Source of the DNA: Bacteroidales bacterium UBA5206
Lineage (GTDB): Bacteria > Bacteroidota > Bacteroidia > Bacteroidales > Tenuifilaceae
Direction of reading: 5' to 3'
Length of the DNA: 36,514 bases
Assembly (NCBI GenBank): GCA_002412705.1
Contig: DHVO01000035.1
Location: 1 to 36,514 of the forward strand
This document shows positions 22,656 to 32,041 of the stretch, one piece after another; position 1 is the stretch's first letter, and every line of letters starts with the position of its first letter. The notes below the pieces were generated by a model. It was not told the DNA's origin. It did not search any database and worked only from the letters and a program-made list of their open reading frames with translations. A program made the position numbers and the translations under genes.

Positions 22656-24767
22656 TTAGTTATGCTCCTTATTTCCTGGCCAATCAAGTATAATTTGAGC
22701 AATGTTGTTGGCATGGCTGCCAATGGTACGTAACATGCTCACCAGTTCTAAGTGGGTTTTGGAGCTTAGAACGGACTTATCTACATCCTTTTTTAGCCTA
22801 TCAAAATGCTGGCGTTCCAGTTCTAGTCCAACCTCTTTGTACTGCTGGTACTTTACCGACATCTTTTTTGCCTTTTGCAAATTAAGCGTTGTAAATACCG
22901 CCAATGCTCGTTTTAGCTGTTTCTGAGTTAGCAGATGGAACTCTTTTAGCTCCAGCGTGCCTTCTGGCGAGAACTCGTAACCCGATTGCAGCCACCACTC
23001 TGCCCTTTGGGCAAGATTTTTTGATACGATATCGGCTACCTGCTCAAACTCCTTTGTGGCATACATAATTTGGAAAGCCTCCTGTATGTGCGTTTCCTTA
23101 ATATCCTGTCGGGTTAGCTCTATTAGGTAGCTGTTTATTTGGTCGCGAAGGCTATCAACCATCTTTTCTGAACGGGAAATTCGCTTAAGCGGTTCGGCAT
23201 CTTTAGATGTGAATGGGGTAATAATATCGTCAACCATTTGCTGCACTAGTTGTCCCATCTCAATTACCTCCTGCTTTGCTACGTTTAGGGCCATGGCCGG
23301 GGAACCAAGTAGATTGCGGTCAAGGTGCTTAGCCTTATACTCTGGTTTTTTAGACCTTTCTTTTGGTGTAATGCGCTCAATAAACGCAGCGTAACGCATG
23401 GAGAAGGGCAGAACAACTAGCGTTATAAGAACATTGAAAACGGTATGTGCATTGGCAATTTCACGAGGGATACTAGTAATAGTGCTGGTTCCATCGGGGG
23501 TTGTTATGTACCTTATTAACCAAGCAAAAGGGTCAATGAGTCCCACAAGTAAAAGAATACCAAATACCTTAAAGATGGAGTAGGCTAGGGCAACTTTCTT
23601 TGCCTCGCGGCCTGCTCCAATCGATGCTAATATACTGGTTACAGTTGTGCCAAGGTTTGCTCCAAGCAAAAGGGGTATAGCCGACTCTAACGATAGCAGT
23701 CCCTGTGTTGCTAGGGTAAGCATTATGCCAATAAAGGCAGCGCTACTTTGTATAAGCGCAGTGAATAGAGTACCCGCTAAAATACCAAGTAGCGGGCGCT
23801 CAAGGTGCGATAGTATCTCAATGAACGGATCGTATGAGCGTAGCGGCGACATGGCCTGCGACATGATATACATCCCGTAAAACAGGATACCAAAGCCCAT
23901 AACAGCCTCGCCTGAGCTACGAAGCCCCTCGCGCTTGCTGAAGGTGTATATACCAAAGCCTAGCGCAACAACCAGTAGGGAGTAATCGGAAAGATTAAAA
24001 GCAATAAGCTGTACAGTGATTGTGGTACCAATGGCTGCGCCAAAAATCATCCCAATGGTCTTTTCAAAAGGGAGCAGCCCTGAGCGAACAAAACCAAGAA
24101 TCATAACCGTAGTGGCACTGCTACTTTGCGTAATAAGCGTCATTAGTGCACCAAAAACAGTTCCTCTAAGGCTGGTTTTGTTCATTGTACCAAGTATGCT
24201 GCGTATTTTATTTCCAGAGCTTTGGCGTAGCCCTTTGCTCATGGCGTTTATTCCAAGAAGGAAAAGGGCTAATCCGCCCAAAAGGCCAACAACAAGCATT
24301 GTTAACCAGTTTGATTTACGCGCTGATGCTGTGAATAGGGCTACTTGGTTAGGTATAGAGCTCTTTACTCCAGCAGAAACGATGTATTCACCCTCTGTAT
24401 CGCCAAGGAAAATAGTGGTATGAGCTTGCCCCAAGCTATCGGTAACGGTGCTATAGGTTGTGAGGCGCTGTCCTTTGGCTTTATCTGGCCATGAGGTTAT
24501 GGTAAAGTACACCTCTGCTCGGCTAATAGCGTTACCCAGCGTATCGGTAACCTGAACTACAAAAGGGCGGTTAGTACTACTCTTTACGTTGCTAAACTGC
24601 CTATTACCGTTTAGCTTGTTCTTATCTATGGGATACCTTTTTATAACCCAGGGCTGAGGCGATAGTTGTGGCTCAATACCATTGCTGTGCAAAGGGAATA
24701 GTAATCCCCATGCAAGAAAGGCTACTAGGGCAAATGCTTTTGCTATGGATATGCCATGTTTATGCAT
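22656..24767 (-). CDS. Na/Pi cotransporter family protein with N-terminal Ig-like domain and C-terminal PhoU-like domain
   Basis: The 703-residue product has four parts. Residues 1-30 are a signal peptide or first helix. Residues about 50-150 are a bacterial Ig-like (Big-1 type) domain: VQVTDTLGNAISRAEVYFTI, then TDSLGQAHTTIFLGDTEGEY. About eight to ten membrane helices at 158-480 carry the repeated NptA/PNaS core, LITQSSSATTVMI and ALIQSSAAFIGIM. A cytoplasmic helical PhoU-like region runs at about 500-700. The family couples sodium to phosphate uptake or export, and the PhoU-like part is thought to regulate it. The periplasmic Ig-like extension is the odd part. The DUF2461 gene lies upstream on the same strand, separated by a dispersed repeat. 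Confidence 0.9.
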   Translation of the reverse strand: MHKHGISIAKAFALVAFLAWGLLFPLHSNGIEPQLSPQPWVIKRYPIDKNKLNGNRQFSNVKSSTNRPFVVQVTDTLGNAISRAEVYFTITSWPDKAKGQRLTTYSTVTDSLGQAHTTIFLGDTEGEYIVSAGVKSSIPNQVALFTASARKSNWLTMLVVGLLGGLALFLLGINAMSKGLRQSSGNKIRSILGTMNKTSLRGTVFGALMTLITQSSSATTVMILGFVRSGLLPFEKTIGMIFGAAIGTTITVQLIAFNLSDYSLLVVALGFGIYTFSKREGLRSSGEAVMGFGILFYGMYIMSQAMSPLRSYDPFIEILSHLERPLLGILAGTLFTALIQSSAAFIGIMLTLATQGLLSLESAIPLLLGANLGTTVTSILASIGAGREAKKVALAYSIFKVFGILLLVGLIDPFAWLIRYITTPDGTSTITSIPREIANAHTVFNVLITLVVLPFSMRYAAFIERITPKERSKKPEYKAKHLDRNLLGSPAMALNVAKQEVIEMGQLVQQMVDDIITPFTSKDAEPLKRISRSEKMVDSLRDQINSYLIELTRQDIKETHIQEAFQIMYATKEFEQVADIVSKNLAQRAEWWLQSGYEFSPEGTLELKEFHLLTQKQLKRALAVFTTLNLQKAKKMSVKYQQYKEVGLELERQHFDRLKKDVDKSVLSSKTHLELVSMLRTIGSHANNIAQIILDWPGNKEHN

Positions 24768-24840
24768 GACGTGAAGCGTTAATCGTGAGACAAGAGGGGT
24801 GAGACGTGAGACAAATTGGGCTCTGCCAAAATCATATATC

Positions 24841-24937
24841 TCCTTTAACTTTTAATCTCGCCTAAGGGCTGCTTGCCTTCTCGTTATAGCCGAGACAAGC
24901 TGACCTCAGGCGAGGAGACAAGCTCTTTAACCTTTAC
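24841..24937. repeat. Dispersed intergenic repeat, copy B
   Basis: The left block at 24841-24878 matches copy A at 33 of 38 positions. The right block at about 24907-24935 (AGGCGAGGAGACAA, CTCTTT, AACCTTTA) also matches. CTCGCCTAAG (from 24858) pairs with CTCAGGCGAG (24905-24914) with one mismatch. An inner stem TCTCG/CGAGA encloses a 7-base loop, so the whole can fold as a nested hairpin. It lies just past the stop of the minus-strand DUF2461 gene. Nearby, at about 24785-24813, GTGAGAC occurs three times. Confidence 0.6.
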
Positions 24938-24945
24938 TTTTTCCT

Positions 24946-25611
24946 TTACCCTTCCATTTCCGCAATGGGGCGGTTTATAAACGCAATAAGGGGATTCATT
25001 ACCCTGTACATATCAAGGGCTTGTTCAAGTAGTGTGTCGCTACACATCTCATCGTTGCTCATTGGGCGGTGAGGCGATATGTGCTTAAGCTTTAGGTACT
25101 CGGCCACTGGTGACTCCTTGCTAAAACCCTGAGGGACGCGTTTTAGCGTTTCGTCGGCAAAAAACGAGAAGGTTTTGGCAAACTTAGGCTCGTTTACGAT
25201 TGCAAGGAATTCATCGGAATAAGTATCCATATCCTCCCTTATCTCCTTCATTACTGCTGGTTGTGCCATGTAAATTCCTCCCGATACAAATGAGCCTTCG
25301 GGCTCGGTATGGAAGTAGTATCCGGCATAGGAACCCTTTCGTCCCGCCTTGGTAATGTAAGCCCCCATGTTGGTTTTGTAGGGCTCTTTATTGTGCGAGA
25401 AACGCACATCGCGGTATATGCGGAAAACGCAATCCTTTGGTTCTATGGAGCCAATGGTGCTATCAAACTCCTTTATACCAATAATTAGCTTACCCACAAA
25501 GGCTTCGAACTGTGACTTTGCCTCTAGGTACTCACTCTTATTATCGGTAAACCAATCTCTATTATTGTTGGCTTTTAGCGAGGTTAAAAAGTTGAGGGTA
25601 GTTTTAAGCAT
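24946..25611 (-). CDS. DUF2461 domain protein
   Basis: The 221-residue product matches the DUF2461/TIGR02453 family along its length. Landmarks are FLTSLKANNNRDWFTDNKSE near residues 8-27, VFRIYRDVRFSHNKEPYKTN near 62-81, GAYITKAGRKGS near 83-94, YYFHTEPEGSFVSGGIYM near 98-115, and a LKHISPHRPM stretch near 173-182. The family is widespread in bacteria and fungi and has no established biochemical role. There is no signal peptide, so it is cytoplasmic. It is followed by the dispersed repeat rather than an ordinary terminator. Confidence 0.9.
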   Translation of the reverse strand: MLKTTLNFLTSLKANNNRDWFTDNKSEYLEAKSQFEAFVGKLIIGIKEFDSTIGSIEPKDCVFRIYRDVRFSHNKEPYKTNMGAYITKAGRKGSYAGYYFHTEPEGSFVSGGIYMAQPAVMKEIREDMDTYSDEFLAIVNEPKFAKTFSFFADETLKRVPQGFSKESPVAEYLKLKHISPHRPMSNDEMCSDTLLEQALDMYRVMNPLIAFINRPIAEMEG

Positions 25612-25839
25612 CTCTATGAAAGTTTATTATAACTTAACATCTAATTATATTTTCAAGTGGCAAGTTAGCTTTTAAAAGGCTAAATCCCTCTCAAATTATT
25701 TGTAGTATTAGCATGAGTTTACTAACCAGCATTTTACATTTTTTTGCTTAGCAAACCTAAGTACTAGACCCTACAAATGTGGGAGGCTAAACTAAACCTT
25801 TGTACAAGTAATGTATCATAATGAAAAATTAAAAACTCC

Positions 25840-26904
25840 ATGATTACATATAAAACCCAATTTGCAGTAGCGCTGCTGGTTGCTGCTGTAATTGTTTCGT
25901 CGTGTGGTGAATCAAATCAAAAAAAGAGTGTGCGCCAGAGTTCTAGGGCAGCAACACCTGTTGAGGCAATTGTTGTGAGCACTGCTGAAACATCAAATAC
26001 CCTTGAGGTAACTGGTTCTATAGAGGCTAACGAGGAGGTGTTGCTTATGCCAGAATCGGCAGGAAAGCTTATTGATGTTTTTTTTACCGAGGGGCAGCCG
26101 GTTAGCAAGGGGCAGCTGCTAGCGCAGCTAAATAGTAGCGAGGTAAAGGCAAGACTTATGCGCCTTAAATTGGATGAGAAGCTTGCGCTTGATGAGGAGT
26201 CTCGTAAGAAGCACCTACTGGACATAGATGCCATTAGCCAGCAAGAGTACGATATTGCTAAAAATAAGCTGGATGGTTTAAGGGCTGATATAAATGCAAC
26301 CGAAGCTCAAATTGCTAAGCTAGAAGTTAGGGCTCCATTTAGTGGAACAATAGGGTTACGCTATGTTAGTCCAGGTGCATTTGTATCTACATCAACGGCG
26401 TTAGCTACACTAACTCAATCCAATCCAGTAAAAGTTCGATTTGCAATTCCTGAGCGTTACATTCCGGTATTTAACAAGAAACAACCGGTTAGCTTTTCCA
26501 TAACTGGGAGTTCTAAAAGTTATAGTGCAAAGGTTTATGCCACAGAATCGAGAATAGACGCACAAACCAGAGCGGTAATGGTAAAAGCACATGCCGACAA
26601 CAGCAAGGGGGAGCTTGTTCCAGGCTCATTTGCCAGAGTATCGCTGGTGTTCGATAAAAGCTACGGAACCATTATGGTTCCTCCCAACGCCCTTGTTCCT
26701 GAGATTAAGGGACAAAAGGTTTTTCTGTTTAAGGGCGGTAAAGCAATAGAGCAAATAGTGGAAACAGGCGTTAGAACGGGTACCTATGTTGAGGTTTTAA
26801 GCGGGCTTAATGTTGGCGATACGGTTATTACTACGGGTCTAAATCAAATACGCAATGGCCTTCCCGTGCAGGTTAACGTTGTAACCTTTAATTCGGAACG
26901 CTAA
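25840..26904 (+). CDS. RND efflux periplasmic adaptor (membrane fusion protein), lipoprotein
   Basis: This 354-residue protein starts with a lipoprotein signal ending in the lipobox VSSC (Cys22). A beta-barrel and lipoyl hairpin follow: VTGSIEANEEVLLMPESAGK near 51-70 and VFFTEGQPVSKGQLLAQLN near 74-92. A short alpha-hairpin is at about 95-150, and the second lipoyl half (VRAPFSGTIGLRYVSPGAFV) near 165-184. The C-terminal membrane-proximal domain carries IMVPPNALVPE. It links the inner-membrane pump to the TolC-like channel. The pump gene begins 3 bases after its stop. No local regulator gene is adjacent. Confidence 0.95.
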   Translation: MITYKTQFAVALLVAAVIVSSCGESNQKKSVRQSSRAATPVEAIVVSTAETSNTLEVTGSIEANEEVLLMPESAGKLIDVFFTEGQPVSKGQLLAQLNSSEVKARLMRLKLDEKLALDEESRKKHLLDIDAISQQEYDIAKNKLDGLRADINATEAQIAKLEVRAPFSGTIGLRYVSPGAFVSTSTALATLTQSNPVKVRFAIPERYIPVFNKKQPVSFSITGSSKSYSAKVYATESRIDAQTRAVMVKAHADNSKGELVPGSFARVSLVFDKSYGTIMVPPNALVPEIKGQKVFLFKGGKAIEQIVETGVRTGTYVEVLSGLNVGDTVITTGLNQIRNGLPVQVNVVTFNSER

Positions 26905-26907
26905 GCC

Positions 26908-29900
26908 ATGAGTTTATCATCAATAAGTATTAATAGACCCGTTCTATCAACGGTAATGTCTATTGCCATTGTAATCTTTGGCATAATTGGGTTCTCTTAT
27001 TTAGGCGTGCGTGAGTTTCCCAGTGTTGATCCTCCCATTGTAAGCGTTAGCGCATCGTACGTTGGTGCTAACGCCAACGTTATGGAGGAGCAGGTAACAG
27101 AACCACTTGAGGAGGCCATTAATGGCATTGCTGGTATAAAATCAATTACCTCAACCAGTAGCGATGGCCGCACTCGTATATCGGTGGAGTTTGAACTAGG
27201 GGTTGATATGGAGGCTGCCGCAAACGATGTGCGCGACAAGGTAAGCCAGGCCATTAGGCGGCTTCCGCCCGACATTGATGCACCCATTGTATCAAAGGCC
27301 GATGCCGATGCCGAAACCATTATGGTTATTACCCTACAAAGTAACAAGCGCGATTTAATTAGCCTTTCCGAAATTGCCAACAACCTGTTTAAGGAGCGTT
27401 TGCAAACCACTCCAGGCGTATCTAGCATTGGTATTTGGGGAGAGAAGCGACCCTCCATGCGGCTTAACCTAGATCCCAATAAGCTTGCTGCTTACAGCAT
27501 AACCCCATCCGATATTAAGTTAGCTTTAGGAAGGGAAAACATTGAGTTACCATCGGGTAGGGTTGAGGGCTACTACACCGATCTTAGCATTAGAACCCTT
27601 GGCCGATTGGAGACCGAAGAGGAGTTTAACAACCTAATTATAAAGGTTGTTAATGGCATGCCCATTAAGATTAAGGATGTGGGGCAAGCCGTTATTACCC
27701 CAGAGAATGAACGTACCCTAATGCGTGGTAACAACGGGTTGCCTATGGTTGGCATTGCCCTTACGCCACTTCCTGGCGCTAACTATATATCCATAGCCGA
27801 TGCGGTTTACGATAAGCTTGACGATATTAAGCGCGATGCACCCGAGGATATAAACGTTGGCATTGCATTAGATACTACCACATCTATACGTAAGGCAATA
27901 TCGGAGGTGCAAGAAACGGTATTACTTGCGTTTATACTGGTTATTGTGGTAATATTTGTATTCCTGCGTAGCTGGCGAACCACCCTTATACCCATGGTAG
28001 CAATTCCCATTTCGCTAATTGGCTCATTCTTTATAATGTACGTTGCTGGTTTTACCATTAATGTGCTAACCCTACTGGGCATTGTGCTAGCAACAGGTTT
28101 GGTTGTTGACGATGCCATTGTGGTACTGGAGAATATCTACTCCAAGGTTGAAGCGGGAATGGATAGGTTTAAGGCTGGCCACGAGGGTATTAAGGAGATA
28201 TTCTTTGCCGTAATCTCCACCACAGTTGCTCTTGTTGCCGTATTCCTTCCCATTGTATTCCTTGAGGGGATAACAGGTCGCTTGTTCCGTGAGTTTGGTA
28301 TTGTGGTAACCGGAGCGGTAATCATATCTTCCTTTGTATCGCTTACGCTTACTCCAATGATGAGTACCCGAATACTAGGCCATAAACCGCGCGAGGGATG
28401 GTTTGCCCGCACAATGGGTAGGTTCTTTGAGCGTATGGCTGTTAGCTACAAAGCATCGTTAACCACTTTTGTAAGTAGAAGGTGGTTAGCCATAGTCATT
28501 ATGGTGGCATCGGTGGTGCTTATACTAGGGGTGGGGAGCCAAGTTCCCTCGGAACTTGCACCATTAGAGGATAAAAGCAGGCTTAACATAATTGCTACAG
28601 CTCCAGAGGGTACGTCGTTCGAGTTAATGGATACCTACATTAATAAGATTATTGAGTATGTTGATACAATTCCCGAGAAGACAGAGATTACAGCGCTTAC
28701 CTCTCCCGGTTGGATGGGAACAAACTCGGGCTTTGTAAGGTTATTGCTAACTGAACCCAACGAGAGGAGCAAATCGCAGCAGGAACTGGCCGACGAGATT
28801 TCGGAATTCCTAAAGAAGAATAACCTTGCCCGCTCATTTGTTGTGCAGGATCAAACCATTAGGGCTGGCCGTGGTGGCGGTTTACCTGTACAATTTGTGG
28901 TTCAGGCAACCGATTTTGATAAGCTTAAGGCGGTTATCCCCGAGTTTATGGCCAAGGCGCAGTCCGATGATAGGTTCCAAGTGGTTGACCTAAACCTGAA
29001 GTTCAACAAACCAGAGCTGCAGCTAAGCATTGATAGGGACAAGGCTCGTGCATCGGGAATTACAGCCTACGATATTGCAGAGGCGCTTCAGCTTTACTTT
29101 AGCGGCCAGCGCTATGGCTACTTTATTCGGAATGGTAAGCAGTACTACGTTATTGGATTGGCCATGCGCCAGTTTAGGGACGAACCCTCAGATCTATCGG
29201 GTATATACCTCCGCAACAACACAGGGCAGCTTATAGACCTTGGTAGTATTGTTTCCTTTTCCGAGGCCAGTACACCTCCACAGCTTTATCGGTACAACCG
29301 TTATGTATCGGCAACGTTTAGCGCATCAACAGCACCAGGCGTTACACTTGGGCAGGGTATTGCGGCCATGCGCGAGATTGCCGACCAAACTCTCGACGAG
29401 ACCTTTAGCACAACGCTTACGGGGACATCGGAGCAGTTTGAGGAGAGTTCCAACAGCCTTGTGTTTGCCTTTGTTCTGGCGCTAGTGCTTATTTACCTAG
29501 TACTCTCGGCACAGTTTGAGAGCTTCCGCGACCCACTTATTATTATGTTCACCGTGCCATTGGCGCTTGCTGGTGCAGTAATGTCACTCTACCTTTTTGG
29601 GCATACCATGAATATCTTTAGCCAAATTGGTATTATTGTTCTGGTGGGTATAGTTACCAAAAACGGTATTCTTATAGTTGAGTTTGCCAACCAGAAAAAA
29701 CAAGCTGGGTTGGAAAGAACACAAGCGGTTATTGATGCCGCAGCGCAAAGGCTACGCCCCATTCTTATGACCAGCCTTGCTACCATTTTTGGTGCACTAC
29801 CCATTGCCCTTGCTCTGGGTGCCGCAGCTAAAAGCCGCGTGCCAATGGGTATTACCATTATTGGCGGCTTGCTGTTCTCATTAGCACTTACGCTCTACGT

Positions 29901-29976
29901 TATTCCTGCGCTATACACCTACATATCTCGTAAACAGGCAAACATTAAGCACGATGAGGATTTTTCCAATGAATAG
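26908..29976 (+). CDS. RND family multidrug efflux pump, inner-membrane subunit (AcrB/HAE1-like)
   Basis: The 1022-residue product has the two-fold RND layout: TM1 (RPVLSTVMSIAIVIFGIIGF), a large periplasmic loop, TM2-6, a second loop and TM8-12. The proton-relay Asp pair is in GLVVDDAIVVLENI in TM4. The matching Lys of TM10 is in VTKNGILIVEFANQ. The porter and funnel domains look full-length. The family exports hydrophobic drugs, dyes or other amphiphiles with proton antiport; substrates cannot be read from sequence. The 3-base spacing from the adaptor gene and the overlap with the TolC-like gene show a single operon. Confidence 0.97.
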   Translation: MSLSSISINRPVLSTVMSIAIVIFGIIGFSYLGVREFPSVDPPIVSVSASYVGANANVMEEQVTEPLEEAINGIAGIKSITSTSSDGRTRISVEFELGVDMEAAANDVRDKVSQAIRRLPPDIDAPIVSKADADAETIMVITLQSNKRDLISLSEIANNLFKERLQTTPGVSSIGIWGEKRPSMRLNLDPNKLAAYSITPSDIKLALGRENIELPSGRVEGYYTDLSIRTLGRLETEEEFNNLIIKVVNGMPIKIKDVGQAVITPENERTLMRGNNGLPMVGIALTPLPGANYISIADAVYDKLDDIKRDAPEDINVGIALDTTTSIRKAISEVQETVLLAFILVIVVIFVFLRSWRTTLIPMVAIPISLIGSFFIMYVAGFTINVLTLLGIVLATGLVVDDAIVVLENIYSKVEAGMDRFKAGHEGIKEIFFAVISTTVALVAVFLPIVFLEGITGRLFREFGIVVTGAVIISSFVSLTLTPMMSTRILGHKPREGWFARTMGRFFERMAVSYKASLTTFVSRRWLAIVIMVASVVLILGVGSQVPSELAPLEDKSRLNIIATAPEGTSFELMDTYINKIIEYVDTIPEKTEITALTSPGWMGTNSGFVRLLLTEPNERSKSQQELADEISEFLKKNNLARSFVVQDQTIRAGRGGGLPVQFVVQATDFDKLKAVIPEFMAKAQSDDRFQVVDLNLKFNKPELQLSIDRDKARASGITAYDIAEALQLYFSGQRYGYFIRNGKQYYVIGLAMRQFRDEPSDLSGIYLRNNTGQLIDLGSIVSFSEASTPPQLYRYNRYVSATFSASTAPGVTLGQGIAAMREIADQTLDETFSTTLTGTSEQFEESSNSLVFAFVLALVLIYLVLSAQFESFRDPLIIMFTVPLALAGAVMSLYLFGHTMNIFSQIGIIVLVGIVTKNGILIVEFANQKKQAGLERTQAVIDAAAQRLRPILMTSLATIFGALPIALALGAAAKSRVPMGITIIGGLLFSLALTLYVIPALYTYISRKQANIKHDEDFSNE

Positions 29977-31297
29977 GGCATTACTAACCATTGTAGCCAT
30001 TGTATGTAGCACCATTTTTACGGTTGCTCAAGATACGCTTACCCTATCGCAGGCCATTAAAATTGGGCTTGAAAAAAACTTTAGCATCCAATTGGCTCGC
30101 AACAGCTACTCCATTGCAAAGAATAATAATACCCTAGGTAATGCAGGAATGCTCCCTTGGGTTGAGGCGAATGGTGGATGGCGTCTCTCCTCCGATGAGA
30201 CTGAACAAACCTTTAAAAGTGTAGGTACAACAACCGACAAAAGGGATGTAAACAACCTAAATGGCAATGTTCAGCTTAGGTGGACGCTGTTCGATGGCTT
30301 TTCCATGTTCGTTTCAAAGGAGATGCTTGGAAACCTACAGGCAATGGGCGAGCAGAGTCTGCAAATGGCTATAGAGAATGCGGTGGCCAGCATTGTAGTT
30401 GCGTACTATGATGTAACGGTGCAGCAGCAACTTGTTGAAAGCATTGCAAGCATAACCAAACTTAGCCACGAGAGGCTTTTTGTGGCCAAGGAGCGTCTTG
30501 CTATTGGCGACGGCAGTAGCTTGCAGGTTAGCCAAGCCGAAGTTGATCTTCTGTCCGACAGCACCAATCTGCTCAAGCAGCGTAATGCTGTTGTAGAAGC
30601 AAAACTATACTTAAACCAGCTGTTGGGGCGTAGCCCTCTAACGCCTTTCGAGGTAACTGGAACAATAGAAGCAGGTACGCTACTCTCCACAAATGATATG
30701 CTTAGCCAAATAATGCAGAACAACCGCAGCTTAGCTATAGAGAGGCTCCAGCTAAACAATAGCCAGCTAACCATAAAGGATATACAGAGTGGTAGGTATC
30801 CTCAGCTAAGTTTAACCTCGGGATACAATTTTAATAAGAGCAGCTACTCACCAGGCGATTTGGAAAGCACTAAAAGTTTTGGTCCTAGTATTGGGCTCAC
30901 CGCATCGGTAACACTATTTAATGGCTTTAATGTATCGCGGAGTATAACCAATGCTCGCATTGCTGCCGAGAGCGAGGCCATAAGCCTAGAGCAGACAGAA
31001 ATGCAGCTGCAAAGCCAATCGTTAAGCTATATAAACAGCTTTAACTTGGCCAAGATGCTTATGCAAACCGAGCAAACTGCGGTTAATCTAGCACAGAAAA
31101 ATCTAGATATTGCTATGGAGAAGTATAAGCTAGGCTCCATTAGCGATATTGAGCTGCGCGACATGCAGAATCGGCTAATTGGGGCACAAGTACGTTACAT
31201 CCAGGCTCAGATGCAGCTTATAAATGCAGAGGTGATGCTACAAACCCTATCGGGAACTATTATTAACCGATTTGAGAGCCTGCTTACTCAAGAATAG
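29969..31297 (+). CDS. TolC family outer-membrane efflux channel
   Basis: This 442-residue protein has a signal peptide (MNRALLTIVAIVCSTIFTVAQ) and two tandem outer-membrane-factor repeats. Typical parts are TLSQAIKIGLEKNFSIQLAR near the N-terminus, a long helix with YYDVTVQQQLVESIA, then LYLNQLLGRSP. In the second half they are GLTASVTLFNGFNVSRSITNA and YKLGSISDIELRDMQNRLI. It completes the tripartite pump. I start at the ATG at 29969, which overlaps the pump gene's stop by 8 bases and puts the signal peptide at the N-terminus. The ATG at 29954 adds only MRIFP. A strong terminator follows. Confidence 0.95.
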   Translation: MNRALLTIVAIVCSTIFTVAQDTLTLSQAIKIGLEKNFSIQLARNSYSIAKNNNTLGNAGMLPWVEANGGWRLSSDETEQTFKSVGTTTDKRDVNNLNGNVQLRWTLFDGFSMFVSKEMLGNLQAMGEQSLQMAIENAVASIVVAYYDVTVQQQLVESIASITKLSHERLFVAKERLAIGDGSSLQVSQAEVDLLSDSTNLLKQRNAVVEAKLYLNQLLGRSPLTPFEVTGTIEAGTLLSTNDMLSQIMQNNRSLAIERLQLNNSQLTIKDIQSGRYPQLSLTSGYNFNKSSYSPGDLESTKSFGPSIGLTASVTLFNGFNVSRSITNARIAAESEAISLEQTEMQLQSQSLSYINSFNLAKMLMQTEQTAVNLAQKNLDIAMEKYKLGSISDIELRDMQNRLIGAQVRYIQAQMQLINAEVMLQTLSGTIINRFESLLTQE

Positions 31298-31320
31298 ACC
31301 TTATTACTTCCAGAATAGAT

Positions 31321-31352
31321 GCAGCAAGTCCTAGTGGGCTTGCTGCTTTTTG
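31321..31352 (+). terminator. Intrinsic terminator of the RND efflux operon
   Basis: GCAGCAAG (31321-31328) pairs exactly with CTTGCTGC (31339-31346), extended inward by a G:T pair and CC/GG around TAGT. A TTTTTG tract follows. It lies 24 bases after the TolC-like stop. Confidence 0.9.
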
Positions 31353-31534
31353 TTTTATTAATGATTATAACTTAACAAGTGATACTGCTGCCAAAATATT
31401 TTAATTTAGTATTGTTTGGATATGATATTGTGGCCACCTTATTTTCTGCTATTATTCTAGTTACATTCATTGTTATGCATTGAATATTACATGTTATCAG
31501 TTTTATAAACATCAGTTTAAATCGCTTATAAAAA

Positions 31535-32020
31535 ATGGCAACCCTAATCAAGCAATTATCTAACGGTAGCATTGTTGAGTTTGATAGTGGCAGCTTTGAC
31601 GAGTGGTGCGTTTACCTTACCACGAGCAACAAGCAGCGTAATGCACCACGCGACATAACGTACTTTACCATTCTAAAAAGTTTAGGGCAGAAACATGGTT
31701 GCAAGAGAATTTACAACGATTTTGTATCTATATACCAGCATACCAATAAATCAGTAAGCAGCGCGGTTCTTGAATTAATAACCCAAATCTCGCATGGCTA
31801 CCTAGACGATAGTGAGGAAATTGAAACGTGGTTCACTGTAATATATGCAGGAATGGTTGCCGAGGAGAACAAGGAGAAGGCCGTACTCCGTAAGCGCATT
31901 AAAAGGTTAGGTATGCATCAGTTGCTAATGGATGGGCATACTCCAGAGTTTGCTGCAAACTTTAGCAAAGGGAAAAAATGGCGGGAACTGGATGCTATTA
32001 TGAGGGAAAAGGGATTTTAG
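31535..32020 (+). CDS. Hypothetical protein convergent with the dam-like gene
   Basis: I do not recognise this 161-residue protein with confidence. It has no signal peptide or membrane helix. The N-terminus is strand-rich (TLIKQLSNGSIVEFDSGSFDEWCVYL). The middle is helical and ends in an acidic stretch (YLDDSEEIETWFTVIYAGM). The C-terminus is basic (KEKAVLRKRIKRLGMHQLL, then SKGKKWRELDAIM), which could suit nucleic-acid or protein contact. Codon use looks like its neighbours. It ends 21 bases from the convergent methylase gene with no terminator between them. A restriction partner for the methylase is possible by position, but nothing such as a PD-ExK motif is evident. Confidence 0.8.
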   Translation: MATLIKQLSNGSIVEFDSGSFDEWCVYLTTSNKQRNAPRDITYFTILKSLGQKHGCKRIYNDFVSIYQHTNKSVSSAVLELITQISHGYLDDSEEIETWFTVIYAGMVAEENKEKAVLRKRIKRLGMHQLLMDGHTPEFAANFSKGKKWRELDAIMREKGF

Positions 32021-32041
32021 CTTTTGCAATGCTTTCCGTTC

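Noticed and set aside
24016..24423. 135-codon plus-strand ORF opposite the Na/Pi transporter
   Set aside because: It lies wholly inside a well-supported gene and encodes no recognisable protein.
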